Assembly: GCA_947646735.1 (NCBI GenBank)
Contig: CANTFK010000899.1
Location: 248,001 to 312,000 of the forward strand
Source: Peronospora farinosa
Taxonomy: Eukaryota; Oomycota; Peronosporomycetes; Peronosporales; Peronosporaceae
Direction: 5' to 3'
DNA length: 64,000 nucleotides
Positions 23,937 through 34,749 of the stretch are shown here, in pieces. Made by a program: the position numbers and the translations under genes. The notes under the pieces are model-generated. The model had not been told where the DNA came from. It made no database searches and worked only from the letters and a program-made list of their open reading frames with translations. Every line of letters begins with the position of its first letter. The stretch's first letter is position 1.

Positions 23937-26193
23937 AACCATCAGTCACATTAGTGACTGATTGATTTGTGACATGTGGGAAGGGTGGAAGCACTTGTTG
24001 GTCTTCTCCTTTATTTTAACAATTTCCACGTAATGACAAGGTCGTTGCGAGTCGCTGCCAAGGCGGCATAAAGTTTGGCAGCACGCCTATTTGCAGCCTC
24101 TGCTAAGGTTTTAAAGCCTCAGCCAGCCAACTATTATGTGTCTGCTAAAACCAACATCAGCCTGCAACGTCTGTTGCAGGTTCACGTGGCGCTTCGCCAC
24201 GTGATGATGTTGACCCAGCGTTAGCCATTGACTAATCTGGTGAGTCGGATGACGCATCCGACTCAAAGCCATTTGTGCCACTCCGGGCTCGCCCTGGGGT
24301 GATTTCTCGTCTTTGAGTCTTACAAAGAGGGTCCATGGTACATTGAGTGAATCAATGTACCGTAGAAAGTTCAGCTGGTCTGATAAAGCAGACGACTTGT
24401 TAAATGAGTCGAGGGATAGTGACTCGGTTGGGAGCGGTAAGAGCGGTGTCAGTGCTTCTACTGGCATCAATAATTGTGGTGTCGAAACTTCTGTTGACAC
24501 CAAAGCACGTGGTGTCGGTACTTCTGTTGACAAAAACGCACGTGGTGTTACACTTCTGTTGACACCACACAGGAGGCTTTAGACCTCAAAGTATTGCGTC
24601 TTGCTCCTGATAGCAAGCCGTGGATGCTATCTTAGCATCTGCTTGATCGTTGGTCTGGAATGACCAACGAACGGTTCCCCATACCGTTGTTTAATGCGTC
24701 AAAGCTTCACGGCCTTGACGCCAGTGCGAAGAACTTTCGCATATTACATCGATATATTTATGAAGCATCGATGTTATGGCCTACACAAGAAGCGTGAGGC
24801 TGACGCGTTCCTCCAAGATTGAAACACATTTATTTTTAACGCTCATAACGTTGGGCGTGATGCGTGGTTCTAAAAACTTATTGCTAACCGCAATAAATTT
24901 GAGTAACGAAGTATATTCGGTGCATGCTATTGTGGTGGAGTGAATTCTCAAAAAACGTAGGAGAACCACAAACACACAGCGCCGGACTGCCTACTTACGG
25001 AGGGGGTACCCCGATACCGTGTCGCGTAAACCTTGGGTCTCACCTTGTGTACCCGTCGGCTTGGCTGGTCTTGCTCCTCGTTAGACGCAGAAGAACTTAT
25101 ATACTTGGTCCTTGTATGGAGGGACTTGGGGGCCCACGAGTGGATATACTACACTCGGGCCCGGGGTTTCTTGTGCTAGATCGACTGAGTCGAGATCGGT
25201 GCAACTGGTACTATGTACCCCTTTGGTGGCTGACTGTTATTGGTCCTTGGACCCCTTTTCCTTGTGTCCCGTAGGGAGACCACTTCCTGTAGCGAATGGT
25301 CGAGTATTGACACCTCAGGCCAACTATCCTGAGGTTCAACTTGCGCAGCTTGAGTCGTCTAACATCTGCTGACGTCGGGGGGGCAAAGGGTATCCCGCCC
25401 GAAAGAAGTGAGGCGACGGAGAAGCTTGGAGAAGGCGCTTAAAGCTACCACGAGTAATGCAAATTCAAATGTGTTTATTATTCCTATTCTTCGTATGTTT
25501 TATTGCCTAATCCTAACCCTTCGATTTTGAGGGTACTACGTGTCAGCTTGTGATAGAACAGCTAGGTCTTTTAGGACATGGAAATTGCAATGGCGCTGCA
25601 CTTTAGGGAAGCCTTGTACCTTCTATAATCTTGGGTCCTGGTCCACTGGGGTACCGGGTCACCTTGGGTAAAACTGGTCACCTGGGGTGCCTAGACTACT
25701 CTCGCGTCACTGGACCTTCGGATATTGGCTTTGTGCCGGCTTTGCAATGTAGTACGACCTTGTACCTTCTCTGAACCACTTCGAGGTCTTGTTCACTCCC
25801 TGTCATTCATTCGAGAGAATCACCGAGATCTTCCCGCCAGTAATTATAATAATTTGCGAAGGGCCTCCATTTCCCTGGCACTTCCCCACACTATCGCTTG
25901 CATCGGCTGCCAAGAGAGGCTGATTTGTTATGTCTCTCTTTATCGACTCTTGCTCGGGGTTCGTGAGCATCTCATCAGGAGCCCCTAAGGAGGCGTACCT
26001 CCTTTATGAGCCCTGGTGGAGAGCTCGAATCTCTTCTGATATGCGCAATGGGATTTCTACGTTGCAATCCCTCTACGAGCGCGCTGGGCGCTTTTTTAAA
26101 ATGTTCTTTCTTCATCATCGGATGTCCCTTGTCGTACTGTTCGACAAGGCCGGAAACGTCGGCTATTCGTTTGTCCCCAGGTTCTCAGCTATC
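23937..26193 (-). mobile_element. 3' non-pol region of the rearranged gypsy element
   Basis: This 2.2 kb lies between the chromodomain end and the polypurine tract when read on the minus strand. No known domain is visible. It contains a short tandem repeat (24,444-24,572), a 140-codon minus frame (24,533-24,111) and several short plus frames without family features. Immediately past the chromodomain stop the minus strand still reads protein-like (LVEQYDKGHPMMKKEHFKKAP at about 26,150-26,090), so pol may once have extended about 150 bases further. Confidence 0.5.
24444..24572 (-). repeat. 33-base tandem repeat, three to four copies
   Basis: A 33-base unit beginning GTGGTGTC and ending with TTGACACC-type sequence occurs at 24,476, 24,509 and 24,542, with a weaker copy before 24,476. 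On the minus strand it encodes an 11-residue repeat of the form VSTEVPTPRAL. Confidence 0.75.
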
Positions 26194-27690
26194 TTATGAA
26201 GGCGAATAGCCACACCACCGGACGAGATAAATCTTCCAACGTCCCTTCACCTCACGGTGATGTAGCAAGCGCTCCACAAGGAAGCGCTTGCTACCATGAG
26301 AGTCCACCAGCGGATGCAGCGGTGGAAAACTATCCGATTTTTCCATCGGACTTGGCTGCTGAGTTAGACGGTTTTGACCGTGTAGCTCGTGGATTAACCC
26401 TTGCTTTGAATCACGAGCGGGACAGGGGTTACCCGCAAACAGACTTTGTGCATAAGCCTGAGTTGAACCAGAACAAGGCCCTGGCAGCTCAAGCTGTTGC
26501 ACAGTTGGATAATAAATGTAAGTATCATTTTCTGACTGGCGAGCTGGCGACAGCTCGTCAGGATATCGCCCAATGTCGTGGGACGATCTCGTCTCTAAAC
26601 GAACAGATATCGAATCTGGTTCGTGACCACAAGAATCTAATGGAGATTTTTGGGCGTGGCGGCTATATTCGTCGTTCGAAGAAGCCGCGTACTGAACGTA
26701 CGGACGAAGACGTCTCACGTAATACCTAGGATGCGTACGCATCTTGCGTGTCAGCTCAATCGTGTACGCGTCGCCTAGGCGGCGCAATACACGAAACGGT
26801 CCGATGTACTTGGTCAACAATTTATCGCTGTCCACGTTAGTCACTACGTGTTTAGGTAGATTTACTGTAGGCAGTAAAACTAAATCACCTTCAATAAATG
26901 TCTGAGCTTTTGCCCTTCCATTATTGTCTGCGTTTCGTTTTTGCTTATCCACCGCTTCCGCGATGGAATCTTGCACGAAACGGACTACCTCTTCACGAGT
27001 CAGCAGGAAATCCTCAGCTGACTCGTTGCTTTTGGCTGCAGTGCATTGTGAGTGCACTGCAGAGATATCGGTCACTAATTTAGCGAGAACAATACTGTTC
27101 TCACTTGTAATACCTCGAACGATGCTGACATCTCCAGCATCGTCATCATTAAAAGCGTCATCGCTCTTACTTTCGGCATCTTCACCGAAGTTGAGTGTTA
27201 CGACTTCGGTTACTTTCGCGTCGACCATGACGTCGGCGCGTGATGAGCAAGAGCCAGATTGGTTCTCGCTCGAGCGAGTCCCTCCCCCCCTTAAATTAGA
27301 GTCACCCTCTACTAAGGTGGGGACACGTGGATGGAGAAGGCCATTCACGTAGAACGGTGTATGCGTCGTTGAGGCATCCACGGAGTTGTTGATGGCGAAT
27401 TCGACCATCGACAAAAACTCACTCCAGCTCGTAAACGAGTGGACATATCCTCGAAGTATCTCTTCGAGGACGCGGTTGGCGTTAAGTCCGACCATCGGTC
27501 TCGGGATGGTCAGAAGTAGACATTGCGAGCCGTGTTCCAAGTGTTTGGAACACAAAACGCTAAAACTTAGCCGTGAACCGGGGGTCCCTATCGGACACAA
27601 GTTCACGGGGTACACCATGCAAGCGAAAGATTGTATCGATGGACACCCGAGCACAGCCCTCTGTTGTAATCGACTCAGGTACAGCAACAA
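26194..27690 (-). pseudogene. Integrase C-terminal part and chromodomain (rearranged element)
   Basis: The minus frame of 498 codons starts inside the integrase core (GLNANRVLEEILRGYVHSF...EFAINNSV), passes a long linker and the integrase beta-barrel (FIEGDLVLLPTVNL...YIGPFRVLRRLG), and reaches a chromodomain (RFLVERLLHHREVKGRWKIY, then LVRWCGYSPS). The chromodomain is cut by a stop where the family has Trp (YSPS-stop-DS-stop-EP), so both conserved tryptophans of the W-D-S-W-E-P motif are stops. The first about 35 codons of the frame are out of phase with the preceding integrase frame. Confidence 0.8.
26196..26729 (+). other. Open frame antisense to the chromodomain region
   Basis: A 177-codon plus-strand frame exactly overlaps the minus-strand integrase-tail/chromodomain frame. 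Its product would have a Gln/Ala-rich helical segment (ALAAQAVAQLDNK) and a coiled-coil-like stretch (SSLNEQISNLVRDHKNL). The minus-strand reading has recognisable domains, so this may be a shadow. I list it because both strands stay open for over 530 bases in an otherwise stop-ridden element. Confidence 0.25.
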
Positions 27691-28213
27691 GACGTACTAT
27701 CTTGCTGAACCTGTCTACAAACACGAGAATACCATTATTCCCGTGAGCGTCTTTGGGAAACCAAAAGATGAAGTCCATTGATACGGACTCCCAGCACTCT
27801 GCCAGAATAGGTAGAATCTTTATCGCTACACGCAGTGAAGGACTAGGCTCCACTCGTTGACACATCTCGCAAGCACACCCGTACTTACGCAAGAACTTAT
27901 ACTGGCGTGGCCAGTAAAAGGCGCGACTGACCGTGAAATAAGTCTTCTCACGGCCGCGATGCCCACTGACTGGTGCATCGTGCCACACAAACATGATCCG
28001 TAATCTGAGATCATTCTGGGCTGGTACGGCCACACGAGGTGTGTCGCCGATGACGGCTGTGTAGTACAGTAAGCCGTTCTGCTGTGTGTATCGATCTGTA
28101 GAAGATCGATATATGGCAGACAAGCGCTTCTTAGCTTGCTTGGATGGGTCCTTTAGGTACTCCATTAGATGCAAGATCACAATCTTGTGCATAGGCCATT
28201 CTAATGTCGTCAA
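27560..28213 (-). pseudogene. Integrase zinc finger and catalytic core (rearranged element)
   Basis: The 217-codon minus frame has the HHCC zinc finger (WHDAPVSGHRGREKT...CEMCQRVEPS) and the core with the first two catalytic aspartates in DFIFWFPKDAHGNNG and SDRDPRFTAKF. The third residue, Glu, would fall in the next frame (27,690 downward), reached by a frameshift at about 27,560-27,600. Confidence 0.8.
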
Positions 28214-29577
28214 GTTTACTCGACGACAAGATGCTGGTACTCAGCGTGGCGACAGTGGTGTTCACATCACTGTCGGATTGCACAGTTGGCTTAAAGTAAG
28301 GCCGACGTAAAAGAGCATTGACGAAGACGTTATGTCGTCCCGGTTTATACCTCATGGAGAAGTTGCAGTCCGCGAGAACGACAACCATCTCGCCATTATT
28401 TTCGAGAGGTGTGGATTGTTTACAGCCGTGCTCAATGACGCATGGTCTGTATACACTATAAACGGTCTATCTCCCAAGCGATATACACGAAACTTAGCCA
28501 GTGAATAGTCATGGCAAAGATTTTCTTGTCATTCACCGGATAGTTGCACTCTTGTTGTTGCAGCTGACGCTATTGATATCAGACGATGCGCTCCGCCTTC
28601 TGTGTCATATTGTATTAGTGCAAAGCCGATTGCAAAATTTCTGGCGTCAAAGACCACTTGAAATGGTATGTCCTGATCTGCAATCTCCAAAACCGGTGAT
28701 AGCATCAATCTTTGCTTGATACGTTCGAAGGGATGCTGGCAGTCAGCGTTCCCACCCACTTAAAATTTTTCTTATGTAAACAAGAAAGATGTACGGTCAT
28801 CTCGGCGTAGTTGCGTGAGTACTTTTGCAAGTACGCCGCTAGGCCAAGGAACTTCCTTAATCCTTTGTCATCGACTGGCACTGGCCAGTCGGTGATCGCT
28901 TTGATCTTTTCTGGATCAGGGCGTACGCCGTTCTTTCCGACGATGCACCCAAGAAGTGGAGTTTCGCTAGCTGCGAATATACACTTCTTGAGGTTGTCGT
29001 ACAGCTTATGCTCGCGCATAAGTGTAAGAACCTTACAGACGTGGTTTATATGGACCTCCTTGTCTGTTTTCCCGTCCATATCTCGGCTATGTACGATCAC
29101 ATTATTGAAATAACTCGGTCAAAATCGCGCACCAGTCTCAATAGATGTGAAACACATATATTGAATGTGGCTGGTGCATTACTAAGCCCTTGCGTCATCA
29201 CCAATCATTCCCAAAGCATACCACTGGATGTGCTCCCTGCTTTGTACTGGATGTCCCGTTCACGCATTAGGATCTGGTAGAAACAATTCATCAGATCCAT
29301 GGACGAAGAGATGGTACTCTTAGACATATGATCTATGATTACGTCCTTTCTCGGTATCTGCGTTTGCGCCGGTATCGTTGCAGCGTTCAACTTGTTGAAC
29401 GCGTGTACTATCCGCCACCCTCCTGTGGCCTTGCGCACACAGAAGGTCGGAGAGATGTGAGGTGAAGCTGACTCCCTCACATGGCCCGCAGATAGGCGAT
29501 CGGCAAAGAACTTGTCGTCCGCCTCGACCTGTTCCCGAGGCAGTGGCCACTGCTTCATGACACAATATTTTGTGTTT
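28131..29577 (-). pseudogene. Reverse transcriptase and RNase H (rearranged element)
   Basis: RT starts without its N-terminus at TKYCV, followed by MKQWPLPREQVE (29,558-29,205). It continues with TIPAQTQIPRKDV and the SSMDLMNCFYQILM strand. The finger-palm part with the catalytic DD box (about 29,200-29,100) is degraded; the thumb (LRKFLGLAAYLQKYS) is at 29,100-28,705. RNase H remnants (FQVVFDARNFAIGFALIQYD) follow at 28,759-28,529 and RPYFKP-type sequence near 28,310. The frames are separated by stops and shifts. Confidence 0.8.
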
Positions 29578-29579
29578 GT

Positions 29580-30490
29580 AACTCAGTAAGCGACGTCGAT
29601 CTTTTGATCTTCGTACCCATAATTTTACTTTTATATTTTCGGTTGACTAAGGTAAAGTGATGGGTATAAAGTTGAAGGTAAACACGTCGTTCCGTAATGT
29701 AGAATATTCGGTTGACTCAGGTAAATTTATAAGTATGATGCATTACATTTGAGTCGATTCGCTTTTGTAACTGAATCCACTTCAACCTGATAACAACGCT
29801 TGCTTCTGCCATGTTTTAGTGCATCCAATAAAGCATTAAATCATGTTTTTGACACGAATCTTTAGCATGTGTCTCATCAAATATTTAAAAAGCTGTGTTC
29901 GATATTGCAATATGTAATGAGGGGTATGAAGATTGGAACACATCGTTTCGTGGATTAATTATATATAGGAAACACGTAGCCAGACGCACTGAATTATGTT
30001 ATGGACATCTGCTCACGTGATATTTATGCAAATGCAAAACCAGCCAATAATGCAAAATTAGCCAATCCGAATGCCGGAAAAGGAGCAATACGGACGGATA
30101 CAATTATTATATTACATAGAAAATAAATTTGACATTATTAACTTTTCCTGGTCCCTGCATCTCGTTGAAGTTGGAGTTTCCCTCTAACTGCTAAATATAG
30201 GCCAATATATCAGCCAGGGTGCTGGCAATGACCGATAGACGCGCGCAATGAATTGAGGGTACGTTGTCAACATACATAGTAGCAATTTAGTGTAGTTAAG
30301 ACAAGGTTATTTACAAATTAGTTTTATTAGATAGTTTAACTAAATTACATACAGTTCTCATTTTCTCTACTTCAAAGCGTGTTGTCTAGAAGTAAAGCTT
30401 CCTCTGTCTCTTTGTGTAAGAGAAATTCGAAGGCGCACACGGTGAAGGTTGATTATACGAAAGTATAATCAAGAAGGTCCCTCATTACAA
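29580..30490 (+). repeat. 3' LTR remainder of the rearranged gypsy element
   Basis: Bases 30,149-30,490 match the end of the 5' LTR (20,444-20,797) in the same orientation with a few changes and end in ATTACA. The stretch before it (29,580-30,148) has no genes and contains two copies of a motif (CGGTTGACTCAGGTAAATTT near 29,711) found in opposite orientation near 23,430. Both pieces therefore come from one LTR. Array-unit homology resumes a few bases after 30,490. Confidence 0.6.
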
Positions 30491-31923
30491 TTCAGATTTA
30501 TCACGGGCTGTCCTGTCCACCGCCATGCCACGATCTTTCGTAAACTCACTTTCTGCATCTCTGCGCACGTCTCTGCATTGATCATTGCGCACGCAAGCGC
30601 CCCTTTCCCAACTACCTTCGTCGGTTGTGAGGTCTTTCTAACTTGCTGTTATTACTTCGCACATATACCCGACGTTTATCTTGGGATCGGTATCCACACA
30701 TTCCTCTCAACTATTTTTCCGGTCCGTAAACCAGTGCTCATTTCCCTTTTCATCCATACGTGCTTAAGGTCTACCGACTATCTCTACCGACTATCAACAG
30801 AGTGATGCGTCTCCAATGCACCAAATTGCTTGTTGCAGCTATCGTCCTTGCCGGCACTGACGTCTTGGCCGCTACTAATGTGAAGCCGATACAGGCAGGC
30901 GACGCATCTACAAAAAGACTTTTAATATCGAAGACATCAGTGGACGTCGATGGTGAAGAGAGGGGGGTCGTTTTCGACTCTCTTCGACTCTCTCGCGTCG
31001 TGGCTGAGACATCCGGTAAAATCAACGAATCCTAGCTCCCCTATGATTGACGATGCTACAACGTCACTTAATGATTTTGAGACGAGAACGACTAGCAATT
31101 CATTAAATTTAATAGAAACAGATTATGGCATGAATACTATGAAGATGCTCCATCACAATAGATTTCACCCTGGGGTACCGGCTTCAAATTCGAGTTCAAT
31201 CAAGGCTTTACGAAATAAGATCGGTGACGAAAACATCATGGAATCGATTGATATCGACGGTACTATAGGAAATGCCCTTGTCGAGAATTGGTTTAAAGAG
31301 AAAACACACTTGGATTGTATCAAAGATCTGGAGGGGACAATCAACGGGGAAAAAGACGAAAAAGCGAAAAAGAAATGATTCGGGCCGAGCTGTACGAAAA
31401 AAAGGTCAATATCGAAATAGCTAAACTCAAGGAGATGAATATAGATGATGACGATCACGAAGTTAAGCAGTTAAAAGATTTAATTAAATCCAAAAATGAA
31501 AAACCTATCGATTAGCCATATTGTTGGCATATCGACTGTTTGGAGGTGTCACATGTTTTTATTGTCACAAGTCATTGTTTACATTTCAAGATACAAAAGT
31601 GTCCTAGAGTCTTTTTGCGAAACTGGTGGTACGATTGATTGACACGGTGGTGTTGGCTTTCGCCACGATGAGCTTTCGATGCAACGACTATTGGTTTTGA
31701 AGGTGTCTGTTGTACCTCCTTCAGAAGGATTTACACAGGGAAAAGTTTACATATGCATTACGTGACAAATTTTCACAGACCTGATCAATTGCGCAACTTT
31801 GCAGTAAATCGCAAAATGAGAGCAGCACAATAAAAATTGACAGAAAAACATGCTGCTATAAATAGGACCTGCCGAGCCGAAATAGTACATTTCAGCGCGA
31901 AGAGCGATACTAATTTAGATGCA
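30491..31923 (+). repeat. Array unit 6, right part (diverged)
   Basis: From about 30,494 the sequence matches the unit precisely where unit 6 was cut (GGCTGTCCT), and homology continues to about 31,923. It is clearly more diverged than units 1-5 are from each other, especially in the effector's 3' half. No LTR follows, so this is the right end of the array. Confidence 0.85.
30805..31515 (+). pseudogene. RxLR-like effector, terminal diverged copy, frameshifted
   Basis: The frame from the ATG encodes the same signal peptide as the array copies but has Lys instead of the codon-37 stop, so it reads through the motif region to 31,035. The RxLR motif itself reads RLLI, having lost its final arginine; GEER is intact. 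At a G run (about 30,960-30,966) the similarity to the array C-terminus moves to another frame (SFSTLFDSLASWL), which stays open to 31,376. A second shift at about 31,320-31,376 returns to the first frame for a charged C-terminus ending at 31,515. Two compensating shifts suggest either a pseudogene or sequencing errors at homopolymers. The upstream initiator-like TCATTTCCC is at 30,738-30,746. Confidence 0.7.
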
Positions 31924-32326
31924 AGGCTCAACGTTGATTCAAAGCAACGCATATTTGGCGCTTTCAACAGTGTTTAGCTGCGACGGGAGATACTTAGAAA
32001 GATCGCGTGGACTACGGGTGGGTACGTGTAGGCTGAAGCTGATAGTTATCATCTCGCCAGCTTCATGTACAAGAAATATTGGACTTTTGACTCCTCGACA
32101 TGTTCTTCGGTCTTGCATTTGACAATTTCCGTGAAGATAGTGCCTAACCGATGGCAATTGCTTCACTCAAAAATTGTGTTGCTAGGGATTGACTAAATCT
32201 GATTGATGGGTACAATACATTGCAAAATTACCATTGGAAAAAGCGCTGATTGGCTGTTAGAAATGTAGTTACTCGTTACATTTTCTGACGTGCACCACAC
32301 CAATCTCCGCTTGGCTAGGATCAACG
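31924..32326. other. Intergenic, presumed promoter side of the B-box/UPF0652 gene
   Basis: About 400 bases between the array edge and the next gene. I see no coding frame, repeat or RNA gene. Confidence 0.5.
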
Positions 32327-34517
32327 ATGTCGACCGGCGAGCGCCTTGCGCGTGTGAGTCGTATGCGGACGCTGTCAGCGTTGCTAGACGAAGATTTGGA
32401 AGATGAAGAGAATTTATCAGAAGAGTGTTGTGCACTTTTTGCTCACGTGACGGCAGCTGCGTCGAAGGACGTCAAAGGCTTAGACGACGCGGACGAAGCG
32501 CCGCACCGTAACGAGTTCCTGTGTATCGAATGCGAGGCGCACGAGTCGGAGGTCTTTTGTGAGCAATGTCATGACTATTTCTGCGAGTTGTGCTACGGTG
32601 GACAGCATCGTAAAGGAAATAGACGGAAGCACACGTTCCAGCCACTTTGTCCGACTTCTAAGGCTGCAATTGAGGTTAATGGAACGACGACGAACGTTGA
32701 GATCGATACGATGCGAGAAGCAGTTGACTATCATGTACGATCTTTCTCTTCGAAAAGTTTAAAAAGTAGAAGTCATGTGGTGTTGCTGAGAAGACTGAGA
32801 AGACAGAGAACATCTGTGTGCATTTTTGTGTGTGTCTTTCTGTGCTTCTTTTTTGTTTATGGTGTGGGTTTTTGCTGGTTGATAGAGTGACGAGGATAAG
32901 CTGGACGGAGACACAAGCAGCAGTGAAGAACGAGATCTTAATTGCGGTATGCATGGCACGGTTGATCACGACTCAGCTTCAGATGATTCTGACTCCAATG
33001 AACCTGCACCACGCCGTAACATTTGTGACTTGATGGGCCATTATCTGTTAGGTTACCCGTCGCCAGACAGTCCAGTAAGACTTACCAATGGTAATGTTAA
33101 TGCTGCAAATGTGGAAGCTGCTGCTGAGATGCTGGAGCGAGCCAAGTATATTCCCCTGCGACTCACATACGAAGAACGTAAATTACTGCGTGGCCTGGAG
33201 GCAGCGTTGTGTGTGAGTAGCTATACGGACAAGCTGGACACGCCCAAGTTCCTGCCGGCGGCCAAGCGCGTGCGTGCGCAGCTGCAAGATGTATGTGGAT
33301 TCCTGTCGGCGTTAGCAGTGGCGTCGGACTACAAGGCTGGACAAGAAATTCTTGACGAAAAGAAATTTGCCGACAGTGCCGAGTTCTTTCAGGAGATTTT
33401 TGAACTGGGTAGACGATACAAGATTATGAACCCAGAGAAAATGCGCGGTGAGTACGGCAAGCTCATGTATTTGTTGCAGGACGCTGTGAGTCCGGAGTTG
33501 CAGGAACTGTTAGGATTCTCTTGCCTGCAGAAAATTCGCACTGTGCACGACGTGGTGGAAGCTGGTGGTGCTTTGGATATGTTACGCGATTCTCGCATTC
33601 AGACTGCGACGAGGGTGGTTGCTCCTGAGGGTAAATCACGCTCTCAGATTCAGCGCCAGATAAAGCAGAAGGAGCAGGCTATTCAAGCTTTGAGCGACAA
33701 GTACGAAAGTCGACATTTCTCACGTGACTGTCTCCAGCAGTGTTTGTACTCGATCGCAGATAACAATTACCATCTGTACTTCGAGCGCGACCCGATCGAT
33801 CGCATGATTAAGCTTCTCATTACGAATTTCAACCCAGACGACGAGGATGGAGATAGTTCTTTGGCCATCATTAGCGGAAATGACGGTGCACGATTGTCCC
33901 ATTCGCACGATCGGCAGTACAACTATGTGCTTCAGTCACTGACGCTCTGGCGCGAGGTTGCGCATGACATGTTCCGCCTGTGGTATCTGACTGACGAGGA
34001 CCTACTCACCGATGGCACACGGTACGAGCTGACGGATACCGGTCAGGGTCTGCACCGCATCCAGCCTGCGCCTCGTGTTTCTCGTGCCATGCACGTTATT
34101 CTTCACTCTACCCAGCGCAGTTTAGACTCGTGGGTGGGCTCAAGTGTCATCCATCTTGGAGACAAGAATGTCCCCAACGCGCTCATGTTCATCGACAAGT
34201 ACACCCAAGTGGGGCATATTCTGCGTCCAATCGTCAAAGCTATCGATAGTATTGAGTCCATGTGTGAGTCTCCAAAGATTCGAGGATATGTAGACACCAC
34301 GTTCGGTGGGGCTCGCACGCTGAAGCACACTATTCTGGCAGACTTCTTTCGCGAAGCTTTCGACGGCAGCGGAGCGGACAATTTTTTCGAGGCTGGATCA
34401 TGCATTGATGGACGACTTACGAGCGCCTGGAATTGGTGCTCGAACCTCCACACAAAGCCATTCTTCCCTATTTTCAAGATTACAGGCTTTGTAGGCTTTG
34501 ATGGCAAGTTTGGATAG
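32327..34517 (+). CDS. B-box zinc finger protein of the UPF0652 (DUF2009) family
   Basis: Two exons. Exon 1 from the ATG carries a B-box-type zinc-binding motif at residues 66-102 (C66, C69, C78, C81, C86, C89, H94, H102), after an acidic N-terminus. Exon 2 starts at 32,886 after a TTGATAG acceptor and encodes about 543 residues matching the eukaryotic UPF0652 family, including the typical end (PFFPIFKITGFVGFDGKFG). The donor is ambiguous: GTGTGC at 32,816 (70-base intron, 706 residues) or GTACGA at 32,735 (151-base intron, 679 residues); both keep phase 0. The 70-base version fits the intron sizes elsewhere in this window. The molecular function of the family is unknown. The gene looks intact although it is flanked by repeats. 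Confidence 0.85.
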
Positions 34518-34749
34518 GTTGATCGGCGTCTTGTGGTGTTGCAATCGGGAGTGCTTGGAGCAGTTAGAGATATGACAACACATCATGTACTACGCGTTCT
34601 TGAGGTAGTCTGTTGATACTCCAAACACTGTTACAATTACGTTACGCATAGCGTACGCGGTAGCTTGTCCTCTCAAAATTTGCTAACTAGTCTGCCGTTC
34701 TTACATCGACACTGCCAGCGTCACTCACGGAGAAGCGACTCATGAGCTG

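Larger units (their letters stand above)
20339..30490 (+). mobile_element. Rearranged Ty3/gypsy chromovirus-type element splitting array unit 6
   Basis: The left part reads plus-strand LTR, gag, protease and the first residues of RT to about 23,303. The middle (about 23,304-29,577) reads on the minus strand and holds RT from TKYCV onward, RNase H, integrase, chromodomain, a G-rich polypurine tract and an LTR start. The right end is a plus-strand LTR part ending at about 30,490. The RT protein breaks at equivalent residues on both sides (HEIHLV | TKYCV), so one element with an internal inversion explains the layout. Two nested elements remain possible. Many stops make it non-autonomous. No clean target-site duplication was found. 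Confidence 0.7.

Noticed and set aside
24924..25372. Plus-strand frames of 116 and 86 codons
   Set aside because: Trp/Leu/Arg-rich low-quality frames in the 3' non-coding part of the gypsy element, overlapping each other, with no domain.
32760..32890. Transmembrane-like tail (CIFVCVFLCFFFVYGVGF) of the B-box protein
   Set aside because: It is the translated pyrimidine-rich intron. Splicing to 32,886 restores the UPF0652 family sequence.
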